DNA of 64,000 nucleotides from an uncultured Muribaculaceae bacterium (GTDB taxonomy: Bacteria > Bacteroidota > Bacteroidia > Bacteroidales > Muribaculaceae). Every line of letters starts with the position of its first letter. Positions within the stretch are counted from its first letter, which is position 1. Positions 33,240 to 42,952 of the stretch are shown here, piece after piece. A model generated the notes under the pieces. That model did no database searches and was not told where the DNA came from. It was given only the letters and a program-made list of their open reading frames with translations. The stretch covers positions 62,001 through 126,000 of the forward strand of contig CAJGBY010000004.1 in assembly GCA_904501735.1 (NCBI GenBank), read 5' to 3'. The position numbers and the translations under genes were made by a program.

Positions 33240-34163
33240 ATGAATATATCGAATACTATTGGTCGCGAGAAGCTACAAGGGCATCTTGCGCTTCTTTTTG
33301 CTAATACAGCGTGGGGGTTGATGGCTCCAATTTCAAAAAGTTTGCTTAATATGGGCATTATTTCGCCTCTTGCCTTGTCGGGAGTGCGCATTATGGGTGG
33401 CGCCTTGTTGTTTTGGCTCGTGAGTACACTCGTGCCAAACAATGTGATAGCAAAAGAAAAGGTTGAAAAGGGTGATTTTATAAAGATATTCTTCGCAGGT
33501 CTGCTTGTGATAGCAGCCAATCAGATACTTGTGGTGCAAGGAATGAGTTACACCAGTCCTGTAGATGCAGCGGTGGTGTGTAGCACAACGCCAATCTTCA
33601 CACTTGTTCTTGCAACCTTGATATTGCGTGATCGTCTCACCTCGTTCCGTCTTGGAGGTGTGGCATTAGGATTTGCTGCAGTGGTGGTGTTCTCGTTGTG
33701 GGGAGAACCTGATGTAGCGATGAATGTGACCAATCCTGTGCTTGGCAACACATTCTGCATCATAGCTCAAATGTGTGGTGCAACTTATCTTGTGTTGTTC
33801 GGTAAGTTGATAAGCAAATATTCTCCATTCACGATGATGAAATGGATGATGCTCATGTCGGCAGTAGTGATAATGCCGTTCACATTGGGCGATATTATGA
33901 AAATCGATTGGACTTCGTTCCCAGTGGAAGGAATGCTTGAATTGGCTTACATCGTGGTGCTTGGCTCTTGCTTGTGCTACTTGATGATTCCATTTGCTCA
34001 ACGCCGATTGAAGCCTACTGTGATAGCGATGTATAACTATTTGCAACCTGTAGTGGCTACATTGGTGTCGGTTATTATAGGTATGGCAGTGCTTGACGCA
34101 GTGAAGGTGGGCTCGGCTTTGCTTATTTTCCTCGCTGTGTGGATGGTGAGCAAAGAGCGATAA
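33240..34163 (+). CDS. EamA/DMT-family transporter
   Basis: Inner-membrane protein of 307 residues with ten hydrophobic segments in two repeats of five. NTAWGLMAPISKSLL begins the first EamA repeat, and MCGATYLVLFGKLISKYSP the second. Family members export metabolites or amino acids; substrate unknown. The 3' end overlaps that of the convergent MATE gene by 41 bases. Confidence 0.88.
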   Translation: MNISNTIGREKLQGHLALLFANTAWGLMAPISKSLLNMGIISPLALSGVRIMGGALLFWLVSTLVPNNVIAKEKVEKGDFIKIFFAGLLVIAANQILVVQGMSYTSPVDAAVVCSTTPIFTLVLATLILRDRLTSFRLGGVALGFAAVVVFSLWGEPDVAMNVTNPVLGNTFCIIAQMCGATYLVLFGKLISKYSPFTMMKWMMLMSAVVIMPFTLGDIMKIDWTSFPVEGMLELAYIVVLGSCLCYLMIPFAQRRLKPTVIAMYNYLQPVVATLVSVIIGMAVLDAVKVGSALLIFLAVWMVSKER

Positions 34164-35478
34164 CAATGACGATGAGGCATGTGATGGCTTCGCCAGCAGG
34201 AACGGCGAGCCAAATGCCTTCGGAGCCATAAATGCGAGGTAGAAACCAATAGGCAAGTCCTAAAAACAAGAATCCTCGCATGATGGTGATAGCTAGAGCC
34301 ATTCTGCTTCGTTCGATGCTTTGAAAGTACATCACAGCCACAATGTTGATGGCGCAAGGCACAAAACAAAGTGCATAAATAGGAAATCCTGCCGATGCTA
34401 TGGCGTGTGCAGGTGTTGACGCATCGACAAATAGAGATGCGATGTTGTAGCTATAAAAATAGGTAACGACAAATAAGACGATACTACAAGCCACTGCCGA
34501 TGTTATGGCAATGCGTGTGGCCGAAAAGATGCGCTTGTAGTTGTTGATACCGTAGTTAAAGCTAATGATAGGCTGAGCCGATTGTGCTATGGCGCTATCA
34601 ATCATGAATAATATAGGGAAGAAATAGCATGCCATGCTGAATGCAGCCACTCCATCCTCGCCCAAATAATTGATAAATACAATATTGCCAACGAGCATCA
34701 TGAAACTTAGCGCAAGTTCGCCAAGAAACGAAGGAAATCCGAGTGTGCAAATGCGCTTGACGGCTTGAGTGAGCTTAAATCCCGATTTTTGGAACGAAAT
34801 AGAGCAAAAATGTAGTTGATGCTTGCTTTTTAGGAGATAGATGCAAGTCATAATAGCTCCGATGAGTGAGCCAATGCTTGTGGCGATGCCTGCCCCCATG
34901 ACACCAAACTGGAACGGGAATATAAACAAATAATCAAGTATGCAGTTGATTATGGCAGCTATGATGGAGCAAGTCATGGCAAACTTAGGCGCGCCGTCGA
35001 GTCGCACAAAGAAACTACTCGATACGAGGAATGCGTTGCTCGCTGCGAATGGCACAAATCCATACATATATAATCGAGCTTGTGGCATAAGACTCTCGGA
35101 ACAACCCAATAGTGTGAGCGATGTGCGAGGGAATGCCAGTATCAAGATAGAGCATAGGATGAGAAACACTGTTGATACGATGAGCGCAGCCGACATGTAG
35201 TAACGAGCCTTATCGATTTTGCCTTGCGAAAGGCTTATCGACGATATGATAGAGCCTCCCATACCGAACATCAACGCTATACCTGTGCCGAAAGTCCATA
35301 TCGGAGCCACAATGTTCACGGCAGCCAGGGCGTCGCTACCTATACCATGTCCAACAAAAATACCATCGGTAATGATGAGCAACACCGAGAATAGCATTCC
35401 TGCCACTGTAGGGAAAAGCAGTTTGCTGAATAGCTTGCCGATAGGTTCGTTGCCGTAATCGATATTGGTATTACTCAT
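34123..35478 (-). CDS. MATE-family efflux transporter
   Basis: A 451-residue inner-membrane antiporter with twelve hydrophobic helices. The N-terminus has PIGKLFSKLLFPTVAGMLFS, and ISFNYGINNYKRI is the family motif opening the second half. Likely a cation-coupled exporter of drugs or metabolites. The last 14 codons lie opposite the end of the EamA gene. Confidence 0.88.
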   Translation of the reverse strand: MSNTNIDYGNEPIGKLFSKLLFPTVAGMLFSVLLIITDGIFVGHGIGSDALAAVNIVAPIWTFGTGIALMFGMGGSIISSISLSQGKIDKARYYMSAALIVSTVFLILCSILILAFPRTSLTLLGCSESLMPQARLYMYGFVPFAASNAFLVSSSFFVRLDGAPKFAMTCSIIAAIINCILDYLFIFPFQFGVMGAGIATSIGSLIGAIMTCIYLLKSKHQLHFCSISFQKSGFKLTQAVKRICTLGFPSFLGELALSFMMLVGNIVFINYLGEDGVAAFSMACYFFPILFMIDSAIAQSAQPIISFNYGINNYKRIFSATRIAITSAVACSIVLFVVTYFYSYNIASLFVDASTPAHAIASAGFPIYALCFVPCAINIVAVMYFQSIERSRMALAITIMRGFLFLGLAYWFLPRIYGSEGIWLAVPAGEAITCLIVIVIALCSPSTQRGK

Positions 35479-35553
35479 GACAATACACTTTAGAGTGGCA
35501 TATTAGGGACTTAGCCAGATATGCCTTAGAACATTTTATAGACCTAAAAGTTG

Positions 35554-37578
35554 TTATCTCTGACGGAGTTGTCGGTTAGGATTGAAGTTGTTGCGACTGT
35601 CTTGATACTTATTGCCAGTGTATGAGTTGTTTCCGCCGAAGTTTGTGCCAAATTCAGGCTCTTCTTCCTCCTCGTCATTTGAAGATGAAGGCTTGAAGTC
35701 CTTAGGCTTATTCTTCTTGATATCGTTAGGTTTTTGCTCATCGATAGGCAATTCGTAGATATTCCAAGATTGTTCCACATCCCAGTTTTGCTTTAGAGCT
35801 AACTTTTTAGGGTAATAGTACACTTCTTCAGGTTGAAGATGAGTCTCGTAGTTACCAGTGTCCCACTTGCCGTTGTTGTTGCGGTCGAGGACAATGCGCG
35901 CGTAGTATTCGCCTGGTCTCACATTGAAGAAATCTACACTACCATTCTTCACTGGAGCGACAAGAACAGGGTTGTCGTTGGTGCTAAGTAGCTCCACAAA
36001 TGCGCTATCGGTAACATTCACTTTCATGAAAAGGTTAGAATACTCGTCGAGCGATTTCACCTTGAATTCTTTCTTCAGTGAGGCATTGTGTGCGCCATAG
36101 ATGTCGAATATCGAAAGAGAGTCGATAGTGATAGAGTATTCAGCTCCCGGTTCCCAGTCATATTCGATATTATATTGCAAACCCTTGATAGAGTCTTTTA
36201 CCAATTTTACAACACCTAAGTCGTTCCACACGGTGTCGACCTTCATGCTCAGGCGAGCGCAATCGGGCGCTATGGAGTCGATAGGAGTTTCGCTCTTGAA
36301 ACGAAGTGGAGCATACACATCTACCGATGCCATAACAGTTAGATTGAAATTGATGAGCTTAGCCGGAGGCACAGTGTCAATGTTGGCAGTGTCGCCACTT
36401 TCGCGTCGTTTCTTGGCTTCCTCTTCGCGTTTTTTGCGTTCTTGTTCTTCTCTTTTCTTGATGTACTTAGCATTTTTAAGATTGACATACAAAGTATCGT
36501 TGGTGAAAGTGATATTGTCGAGCGAGTCGGTGTGTAGATATCGCATATTCACCTGTATAGAGTCGGACATGATAAGCGCCGAATCAGTAATCCAATAGTT
36601 GAGCGTGTCGTTGTGGATTGAATTATCGAGAGCGTACCATTTCTTGCTATTGTCGTAGCCTTCGGGCTTAAGGATTTCGAGCGTAGGGAGCGAATCGCTT
36701 GGCGCAGAGAATGTTATTGTGAAACGGTGGCGCTCGGTGCGTTCGTTGCTAACCAAGTAAAGCGACTTGAATTCCTCATTGAATGACGATAACAAGATGT
36801 CGTTAGGAAGGAAAACCGTGTGCTTAGCTTTGACGATAGTGTCGGTAACCATTTGCGAAGTGAAAGTGGTGTCCATTGTTTCGATTTCGGTAGTGGTAGG
36901 CACTATGATTTCGTCCAAGAAAGCAAGGTCTTCGGTGCGCGCAAACTTGTAGTCGCGGTCCACATCCTTAAGCGCAAAAATGTGGTAGCGTCCAGGCTTG
37001 ATGTTGCGGATAGTGAATTGTCCCAAGTCGTTGGTGCGTGCAATGCGTTCAAGGGGCAAAGTGCGGAAAGCCGAGTCGTCGAGGCATGAATGTAACCCTA
37101 CGAACATCTCCTTTTGAGGCTCAAGGTCGCGTGCATTGAGCACAATACCAGATACTTGCAGTGTGTCGATGGTGTCGCCTGTAGCAAATGCAAAAGAGAA
37201 ATTCTCGATAGGGTTGTTCTCGTTGTTGTCCTGAATAGCATCGCTAAAGTCAATAACATAGGTGGTGTTAAGACGAAGCGTGTCCTTTAGTTCGATGTCT
37301 ATTTTCTTGCCATTGGCGCGAATGATAGGGTTGTCCTTTTGCGCTGGCGACACAACCACCTTAGTTGCTTGATTCTTGAGAACGATATATTCGTTGAATT
37401 GTAGTTCAATCTTTTGCTTGTTGTAGTTGGTAGAGTTGGGCGCAGGGTTGCTGGCGATGAACAAAGGAGGGTCTACATCCTTTTCGCCACCAGTAGGATG
37501 ACCAATACTTGCACACGAATAAAGCAATCCCGCAAGAAGGACCGCCACGATGAGATATTTAGTGTTTTCGAGTTTCAT
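35554..37578 (-). CDS. Ig-like (Big_5/SbsA-type) domain lipoprotein
   Basis: A 674-residue lipoprotein with lipobox LLYSC (Cys22). The N-terminal Ig-like SbsA domain has PPLFIASNPAPNSTNY and IELQFNEYIVLKNQA (about 35-135). A carboxypeptidase-regulatory-like part follows (GQFTIRNIKPGRYHIFALKD), then a Lys/Glu/Arg-rich coiled stretch (about 380-395), and a C-terminal part ending in an acidic and Asn-rich tail. Widely conserved single-copy Bacteroidota envelope protein of unknown role. It has a -7 element upstream at 37628-37635 and follows no gene closely. Confidence 0.8.
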   Translation of the reverse strand: MKLENTKYLIVAVLLAGLLYSCASIGHPTGGEKDVDPPLFIASNPAPNSTNYNKQKIELQFNEYIVLKNQATKVVVSPAQKDNPIIRANGKKIDIELKDTLRLNTTYVIDFSDAIQDNNENNPIENFSFAFATGDTIDTLQVSGIVLNARDLEPQKEMFVGLHSCLDDSAFRTLPLERIARTNDLGQFTIRNIKPGRYHIFALKDVDRDYKFARTEDLAFLDEIIVPTTTEIETMDTTFTSQMVTDTIVKAKHTVFLPNDILLSSFNEEFKSLYLVSNERTERHRFTITFSAPSDSLPTLEILKPEGYDNSKKWYALDNSIHNDTLNYWITDSALIMSDSIQVNMRYLHTDSLDNITFTNDTLYVNLKNAKYIKKREEQERKKREEEAKKRRESGDTANIDTVPPAKLINFNLTVMASVDVYAPLRFKSETPIDSIAPDCARLSMKVDTVWNDLGVVKLVKDSIKGLQYNIEYDWEPGAEYSITIDSLSIFDIYGAHNASLKKEFKVKSLDEYSNLFMKVNVTDSAFVELLSTNDNPVLVAPVKNGSVDFFNVRPGEYYARIVLDRNNNGKWDTGNYETHLQPEEVYYYPKKLALKQNWDVEQSWNIYELPIDEQKPNDIKKNKPKDFKPSSSNDEEEEEPEFGTNFGGNNSYTGNKYQDSRNNFNPNRQLRQR

Positions 37579-37928
37579 AAATAGCGTTTTTATAAAGATT
37601 TTTGCCGTTCGAGAGGCAATAATTGGACAAAGTTACGAAAAATGACTTACAACTTAATAAAGATGAAGGTTAAAAGTTGTGCTGTGCTTAATAATAAGGT
37701 GATAAAGGTGTGGAAAACTAAAGAATTATTCATGAGAGTGAGATGCTATGTAAATGTGTGCTTAAATCCTTCAAAAAAAAGCTATTTGAGTTGAGAAAGG
37801 TAAAAATATGGGTTAAAAGTGTCGAAAAGCTAAGTTAAATTTTTTCACTTAAATAATTTGATGTATATTTGCAAGTTGTAAACTATATTGCGAAAATTTT
37901 ATAACAAAATAACTAACAAAAAATAAAA
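37579..37928. other. Divergent intergenic region with two promoters
   Basis: This 350-base region separates the Ig-like lipoprotein gene (minus) and secDF (plus). It contains a minus-strand -7 element TAACTTTG at 37628-37635 and a plus-strand TATATTTG followed by CA at 37864-37871. I see no gene or structured RNA between them. Confidence 0.55.
37864..37871 (+). promoter_or_regulatory. -7 element of secDF
   Basis: TATATTTG followed by CA, about 57 bases before the ATG. The -33 position is a T run rather than TTTG. Confidence 0.55.
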
Positions 37929-40775
37929 ATGCAAAGTAAAGGATTTATTAAAGTGTTGACTATTGCACTAATTCTTGTATGTGCATTCTATTTGTCATTC
38001 TCGTTTGTGACAAGCCACTATGAAGGCATTGCTGCCGACTATGCAAAGGCTAAGGCAAACACAGAAGATGTGTCAAATGATGCTTACAAGACTTACTACA
38101 AGCAATATGTTGACTCGCTTGCAAAGGAAGAAGTGTACCTAGGTTATTACACATTCCAGCAAGCAAGAGAAATGGAAGTAGGTTTAGGTCTTGACCTAAA
38201 GGGTGGTATGAATGTAACTCTTCAAATCTCGGTTCCCGACATTTTGAGAGCTCTTTCAAACCAAAATCCTGATCCTAAGTTTAACGAAGCGTTGGCTGAA
38301 GCTGAAAAGCTACAAAAGAACAGCGCAGAAAAGGATTTCGTAGAAGTATTCTGCCGTGAGTACCAAAAGATCGCTCCAGAAGGAAGCCTATATCAAATCT
38401 TCCGTGGTATTGAAAAGCTACAAGTAGGTGCAAGCAATTCAGATGTTCAAAAGGTGTTGGCTGAAGAAGTTGGCGCAATGGTTGACAACTCTTACAATGT
38501 GCTTCGTACTCGTATCGACCGTTTCGGTGTAGTTTCTCCAAATATCCAAAAACTTGAAAATACAGGTCGTATTCTTCTTGAACTTCCAGGTGTAAAGGAA
38601 CCAGAACGCGTTATCAAGCTTCTTAAGGGAACTGCAAACTTGGAATTCTATGAAACATATACAATTGCTGAACTACAAGGTGCATTGATGTCACTTAACG
38701 CAGCGGCAGTGGCTCCAGTAGACACTACAGTAGCTGATAGCGTTAAGAAGGAAGCTCCAAAGAGTTTGTTGCAAATGCTTAACCAAGGTCGTGGTGGTGC
38801 ATCAATCGGTATTGTAGCAGTAAGCGATACAGCTGCAGTTAACGCAATCTTGAACTCAGCTGAAGCAGCTCGTCTTCTTCCAACTAACTTCAAGCCTCGT
38901 TGGAGTGTTAAGTCAATCGACGAAAGAGGTCAATACTTCGAACTTGTAGCATTGAAGACTGTACAAGGTGGTCCAGTGTTGACAGGTGATGTTGTAACTG
39001 ACGCATCAAGCGAATTTGACAACATGCAAGGTCAAGTAGTTTCAATGAAGATGAACGACGAAGGTGCTCGTCAATGGGCTCGCGTAACTCAACAAAACTT
39101 GAACAAGGCAATCGCAATCGTACTTGATGACCAAGTATATTCATTCCCTAATGTAAACAGTGTTATCGAAGGTGGTAGCTCACAAATCACTGGTAACTTC
39201 TCAGTAGAAGAAGCTAACGACTTGGCTAACGTATTGAAGAGTGGTAAGATGGTGGCTCGCGTTAATGTAGAAAGTATGAGCGTTATCGGTCCATCACTTG
39301 GTCGCGAAGCTATCGAAGCTGGTTTCATGTCATTCATCGTAGCTCTTATCCTATTGATGATCTTCATGATTGCTGTCTATGGTATCTACCCAGGTCTTGT
39401 AGCTAACCTTGGTCTTATCTTGAACTTGTTCTTCACTCTTGGTATCTTGGCTTCAATCCAAGCAGTACTTACATTGCCAGGTATCGCTGGTATCGTGCTT
39501 GCAATGGGTATGGCAGTGGATGCTAATGTGCTTATCTTCGAACGCACTAAGGAAGAACTTCGCGCAGGTAAGGGTGTTAAGGCTGCAGTAGCTGACGGTT
39601 ATAGCAATGCATTCTCAGCAATCTTCGACTCTAACTTGACTACTATCATCACAGCACTTATCCTATTGCTTAACGGTTCAGGTCCTATCAAGGGCTTCGC
39701 TACTACATTGATCATCGGTATCGTTTGCTCATTCTTCACTGCAGTATTCGCTACTCGTTTGGTAATGGAAAAACTTGCTGCAAGCAAGCAAATGTCATTC
39801 AGCACTAAGGTTTCTAAGGGCTTGATGGAAAATGTTAAGTTCGATTTCATCGGCGCTCGTCCTAAGGTGTGGACTATCGTTGCAATTATCGTTCTTGCAG
39901 TAGGCGTTCTTCTTGGTGTTCGTCGTTTGAGCCCAGGTATCGACTTCTCAGGTGGTCGCAACTATACAGTACAATTCGCACAACCAGTAAGCACTGAAGA
40001 ATTGAAGGCACAACTTGCTCCATTGTTCCCAGAAGCTAACTTGAGCGTAATCACTATCGACAACGATACAAAGGTTCGTGTTTCAACTAACTACAAGATC
40101 GATTCTAACGAAGATGGCGTAGATGATGAAATCATGGCTAAGCTATATGAAGGTCTTAAGGGTAACCTTAACAATATGAGCTTCGAAGCATTCAGCGTAG
40201 CCGACGAAACTCAAGGTGTTACATCAAGCGAAAAGGTGGGTCCAAGCATTGCAAGCGACATGACTCGTGAAGCATGTTGGGCAGTATTCTTCTCATTGAT
40301 CGCAATGGCACTTTATATCTTGCTTCGTTTCCGCAATGTAGCATTCTCAGTAGGTGCACTTTGCGCAGTAGCATTCACAGCATTCTTGGTAATTGGTTTC
40401 TATGCATTGTATGGCTTGTTCCCATTCTCAATGGAAGTAGACCAAAACTTTATCGCTGCAATCTTGACAATCATCGGTTATCAAGTGAACGATACAGTGG
40501 TAGTATTTGACCGTGTTCGTGAATACCGCACATTGTATCCAAAGCAAGATAATGCAACTACATTTAACTTTGCGCTTAACAGCACATTGAGCCGTACTAT
40601 CATGACTTCATTGAGTACATTGCTTGTTCTTATCGTGATCTTCGTTCTTGGTGGCGAAACAATCCGTAGCTTCGTATTTGCAATGACTCTTGGTGTTATC
40701 TTCGGTACACTTGCATCATTGTTCATCGCTGCTCCAGTGGCTTGTACAATGGCAATGAAGGCTGAAAAGAAGTAA
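37929..40775 (+). CDS. secDF: Protein translocase SecDF fusion
   Basis: Proton-driven motor that pulls secreted proteins through SecYEG. SecD and SecF are fused in one 948-residue chain, as usual in Bacteroidota. The SecD half begins with one helix and has GLDLKGGMNVTLQI and RIDRFGVVSPNIQ. Its membrane domain has GMAVDANVLIFERTKEEL. The SecF half has LSPGIDFSGGRNYTVQF and YQVNDTVVVFDRVREYR. Codon choice is strongly biased (GGT, AAC, ATC, CTT), as in highly expressed genes here. Followed by a strong terminator. Confidence 0.97.
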   Translation: MQSKGFIKVLTIALILVCAFYLSFSFVTSHYEGIAADYAKAKANTEDVSNDAYKTYYKQYVDSLAKEEVYLGYYTFQQAREMEVGLGLDLKGGMNVTLQISVPDILRALSNQNPDPKFNEALAEAEKLQKNSAEKDFVEVFCREYQKIAPEGSLYQIFRGIEKLQVGASNSDVQKVLAEEVGAMVDNSYNVLRTRIDRFGVVSPNIQKLENTGRILLELPGVKEPERVIKLLKGTANLEFYETYTIAELQGALMSLNAAAVAPVDTTVADSVKKEAPKSLLQMLNQGRGGASIGIVAVSDTAAVNAILNSAEAARLLPTNFKPRWSVKSIDERGQYFELVALKTVQGGPVLTGDVVTDASSEFDNMQGQVVSMKMNDEGARQWARVTQQNLNKAIAIVLDDQVYSFPNVNSVIEGGSSQITGNFSVEEANDLANVLKSGKMVARVNVESMSVIGPSLGREAIEAGFMSFIVALILLMIFMIAVYGIYPGLVANLGLILNLFFTLGILASIQAVLTLPGIAGIVLAMGMAVDANVLIFERTKEELRAGKGVKAAVADGYSNAFSAIFDSNLTTIITALILLLNGSGPIKGFATTLIIGIVCSFFTAVFATRLVMEKLAASKQMSFSTKVSKGLMENVKFDFIGARPKVWTIVAIIVLAVGVLLGVRRLSPGIDFSGGRNYTVQFAQPVSTEELKAQLAPLFPEANLSVITIDNDTKVRVSTNYKIDSNEDGVDDEIMAKLYEGLKGNLNNMSFEAFSVADETQGVTSSEKVGPSIASDMTREACWAVFFSLIAMALYILLRFRNVAFSVGALCAVAFTAFLVIGFYALYGLFPFSMEVDQNFIAAILTIIGYQVNDTVVVFDRVREYRTLYPKQDNATTFNFALNSTLSRTIMTSLSTLLVLIVIFVLGGETIRSFVFAMTLGVIFGTLASLFIAAPVACTMAMKAEKK

Positions 40776-40804
40776 TCGCATCAAAAATCTAATCCAAATA
40801 TTTG

Positions 40805-40845
40805 TCGGAGAAAGTCCTGTTAGGATTTTCTCCGATTTCTTTTTG
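40805..40845 (+). terminator. Terminator of secDF
   Basis: Arms tcggagaaagtcc and ggattttctccga form a 13-bp stem with one wobble, followed by a T-rich run. The -33 element of the next gene starts in that run. Confidence 0.85.
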
Positions 40846-40872
40846 TAAGTATGTCGGAAATGTGTATTTTTG
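40842..40872 (+). promoter_or_regulatory. Bacteroidota promoter for the beta-barrel protein gene
   Basis: TTTG and TATTTTTG with 19 bases between. It supports the ATG at 40906 over one at 40870, which would fall inside the -7 element. Confidence 0.75.
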
Positions 40873-40905
40873 TGTGATAAGTTATTAACCCTAAATTTTT
40901 ATTGT

Positions 40906-41439
40906 ATGAAAAAATTAGTTCTATTAGCCACATTAATCATAGTAGCTATTTCGGCTCAAGCACGCGGCGCCTATTTTGGTGGCGTGGTAGGATTATCGCT
41001 TGAAAGCAGTACCAAAGCAGAAAAATATTCGTTTAAAACAGGTCTTTCGGTTGAACCTGAAATAGGTTACAATATTACCGATAACTTTGCTATAGGTGCA
41101 TCGGTGGGGGCAGGTTTTAACTTAGACGGAGGCGATGCAAACACTCTGTTGGGTATTACTCCTTACTTGAGATATACATTCTTTGAAGCAGGACCAGTGA
41201 AGTTCTTCGGCGAAGGTGCGTTCACTTTTGACTCAGCAGCTACGGAATATGGTATTGATAAAGGTTGGGGTGTGGCAGTAAGACCAGGCATGTTGGTTAG
41301 AATCACCTCAAGATTGCATTTGTTGGGTCGCATGACCGTGTTGCGATATAGCGAAGCTGGCAAAGGCGAGAATAAGATTCGCGAAGGTGGGCTTACTATC
41401 AGCGATGCGATATCGTTGGGCGTGCAGATTAATTTCTGA
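40906..41439 (+). CDS. Outer-membrane beta-barrel protein (first of a convergent pair)
   Basis: A 177-residue small barrel with signal peptide MKKLVLLATLIIVAISAQA. Alternating strands run through the mature part (FGGVVGLSLESS, YSFKTGLSVEPEIGYNI, LGITPYLRYTFFEAG), and the protein ends in LGVQINF, the usual C-terminal aromatic signal for BAM insertion. It resembles the gene at 41520-42041 along its length (FAIGASVGAG, TPYLRYTF, AVRPGMLV, LHLLGRMTVLRYS). Function unknown; porin-like or OprF/OmpX-like. Confidence 0.75.
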   Translation: MKKLVLLATLIIVAISAQARGAYFGGVVGLSLESSTKAEKYSFKTGLSVEPEIGYNITDNFAIGASVGAGFNLDGGDANTLLGITPYLRYTFFEAGPVKFFGEGAFTFDSAATEYGIDKGWGVAVRPGMLVRITSRLHLLGRMTVLRYSEAGKGENKIREGGLTISDAISLGVQINF

Positions 41440-41465
41440 AGAAATAGATTTAAATGCAAAAAAAT

Positions 41466-41495
41466 AACAGCTATACATGCGAATGTATAGCTGTT
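41466..41495. terminator. Shared terminator of the convergent barrel genes
   Basis: Arms aacagctatacat and atgtatagctgtt form a perfect 13-bp stem with a 4-base loop. A/T-rich on both sides, so it can serve both genes. Confidence 0.8.
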
Positions 41496-41519
41496 TGCTT
41501 TTATAATGTGAGTAATGTG

Positions 41520-42041
41520 TTATAGTCGGAACATCACACCAAATTCGAGTGAAGGGTTGATTGCAAGTCCTATTTGAGTAACTATGATTTCGTCGCCCAC
41601 GGTAGACCATCGGAGAAGTGTGGTGCGACCTACAAGATGAATCTTTTCGTTAAGGTCGACAGTCAAACCAGGACGCAATGCAACGCCAACACCACCAAGG
41701 CTGTAGCCTTCGTAAGAAACACCTTCGTAACCAGCAGCGACTTCGGCGAAGAAATTCACTGGACCCACTTCGGCAAATGTATATCTTAAATAAGGTGCAC
41801 AAGTGAGGGTGGTCATATTGGTGGTAGAAGATGCGCTTAGTCCAAGGTTAAGACCGGCAGCCCATTTATGGTTGAACTTGTAAGATAATTCAGGAGCGAT
41901 AGCAATGGATGCAACCGATTGGTTGTCGCCTTCGGCAATGATGCTTTGAACTGATAGTCCAACAGTACCGCCGACATGGAATTGAGCGTTTGATGCGAAA
42001 GCAACGAATGCGAGAACTATTGATAGGATGATTTTCTTCAT
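41520..42041 (-). CDS. Outer-membrane beta-barrel protein (second of a convergent pair)
   Basis: A 173-residue barrel with signal peptide MKKIILSIVLAFVAFASNA. Strand pattern and several segments match its neighbour: VGGTVGLSVQS, APYLRYTFAEVGPVNFF, ALRPGLTVDLNEKIHLVGRTTLLRWS, and the end LEFGVMFRL. The pair probably arose by an inverted duplication and then diverged. Function unknown. No clear -7 element is visible upstream, between it and tRNA-Arg. Confidence 0.75.
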   Translation of the reverse strand: MKKIILSIVLAFVAFASNAQFHVGGTVGLSVQSIIAEGDNQSVASIAIAPELSYKFNHKWAAGLNLGLSASSTTNMTTLTCAPYLRYTFAEVGPVNFFAEVAAGYEGVSYEGYSLGGVGVALRPGLTVDLNEKIHLVGRTTLLRWSTVGDEIIVTQIGLAINPSLEFGVMFRL

Positions 42042-42091
42042 AGTTTCTACTGTTTTAAAGTTGATAATGCGGTTAGTTTATGTGTTTTTTG

Positions 42092-42163
42092 TACCTCCGT
42101 CGGGAATCGAACCCGAATCTAATCTTTAGGAGAGATTTATTCTATCCATTGAACTACAAAGGC
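42092..42163 (-). tRNA. tRNA-Arg (CCT)
   Basis: Cloverleaf on the minus strand with acceptor arms GCCTTTG and CGGAGGT (including wobble pairs), D arm starting GTTCAATGGAT, anticodon stem AATCT/AGATT with loop CTCCTAA (anticodon CCT), and T arm TCGGG-TTCGATT-CCCGA. Discriminator A; CCA not encoded. It reads the rare AGG codon. Confidence 0.93.
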
Positions 42164-42206
42164 CTGAAGTCGATCGTTAGTACGATCAATTGGTTGTAAC
42201 CTTAGG

Positions 42207-42238
42207 CAAAAGTACAATTTTTCTGCGATTTTGGCAAA
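42207..42238 (-). promoter_or_regulatory. Bacteroidota promoter for tRNA-Arg
   Basis: TTTG and TACTTTTG on the minus strand with 20 bases between, about 43 bases before the tRNA. Confidence 0.75.
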
Positions 42239-42351
42239 TGTGTTGGGTTATTTGACTGCAAATTTGCAGTAATGGGTGTTTGAATAAATGAAAATAGCTA
42301 TCTTCGCAGAGGATAAACGAAAAATATTAACTTTTAAATAGAATAAAAATT

Positions 42352-42930
42352 ATGAAAAAGAATCTTTTTGCAATCGTAGCCATCGTGATGGCTCTATCGC
42401 TTACAAGTTGTGATTATAACTCATTGGTAGAAAAACAAGAGTCAGTGGAAAGCGCATGGTCGCAAGTAGAAAATGTGTATCAACGCCGTGCCGACCTTAT
42501 CCCTAACCTTGTGAACACAGTGAAGGGTTATGCTGCACACGAAAAAGAAACTCTCGAAGGAGTGATCGAAGCACGCTCTAAAGCTACTCAAATCACAGTG
42601 AGCGCTGATGACTTGAGCGAAGAAAATATCAAGAAATTCCAAGCTGCTCAAGGTGAATTGCAACAAGCACTTGGCAAACTTCTTGCTATCACAGAAAATT
42701 ATCCTGATTTGAAGGCTAACGAAAATTTCCGCGACTTGCAAGCTCAACTTGAAGGTACAGAAAACCGTATCACTGTGGAACGCCAAAAGTTTAACGAAAC
42801 AGTGAAGGAATACAACACTTCAATTCGTAAGTTCCCAACTACAATCTATGCTGGTTGGTTCGGATTTGAAAAGAAGGGTTACTTCGAAGCTCAAGCCGGT
42901 GCAGAAAAGGCTCCTGAGGTGCAGTTCTAA
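42352..42930 (+). CDS. LemA family protein
   Basis: A 192-residue membrane-anchored protein of four long helices. It starts with a hydrophobic segment ending in SLTSC, which may be a lipobox. The motif WSQVENVYQRRADLIPNLVNTVKGYA is the LemA signature, and NTSIRKFPTTIYAGWFGFEKKGYF is the conserved end. Role unknown. It leads a three-gene operon with two TPM-domain proteins, a widespread combination. Confidence 0.92.
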   Translation: MKKNLFAIVAIVMALSLTSCDYNSLVEKQESVESAWSQVENVYQRRADLIPNLVNTVKGYAAHEKETLEGVIEARSKATQITVSADDLSEENIKKFQAAQGELQQALGKLLAITENYPDLKANENFRDLQAQLEGTENRITVERQKFNETVKEYNTSIRKFPTTIYAGWFGFEKKGYFEAQAGAEKAPEVQF

Positions 42931-42952
42931 GATAAAAAAGTAAGAAAGAACT

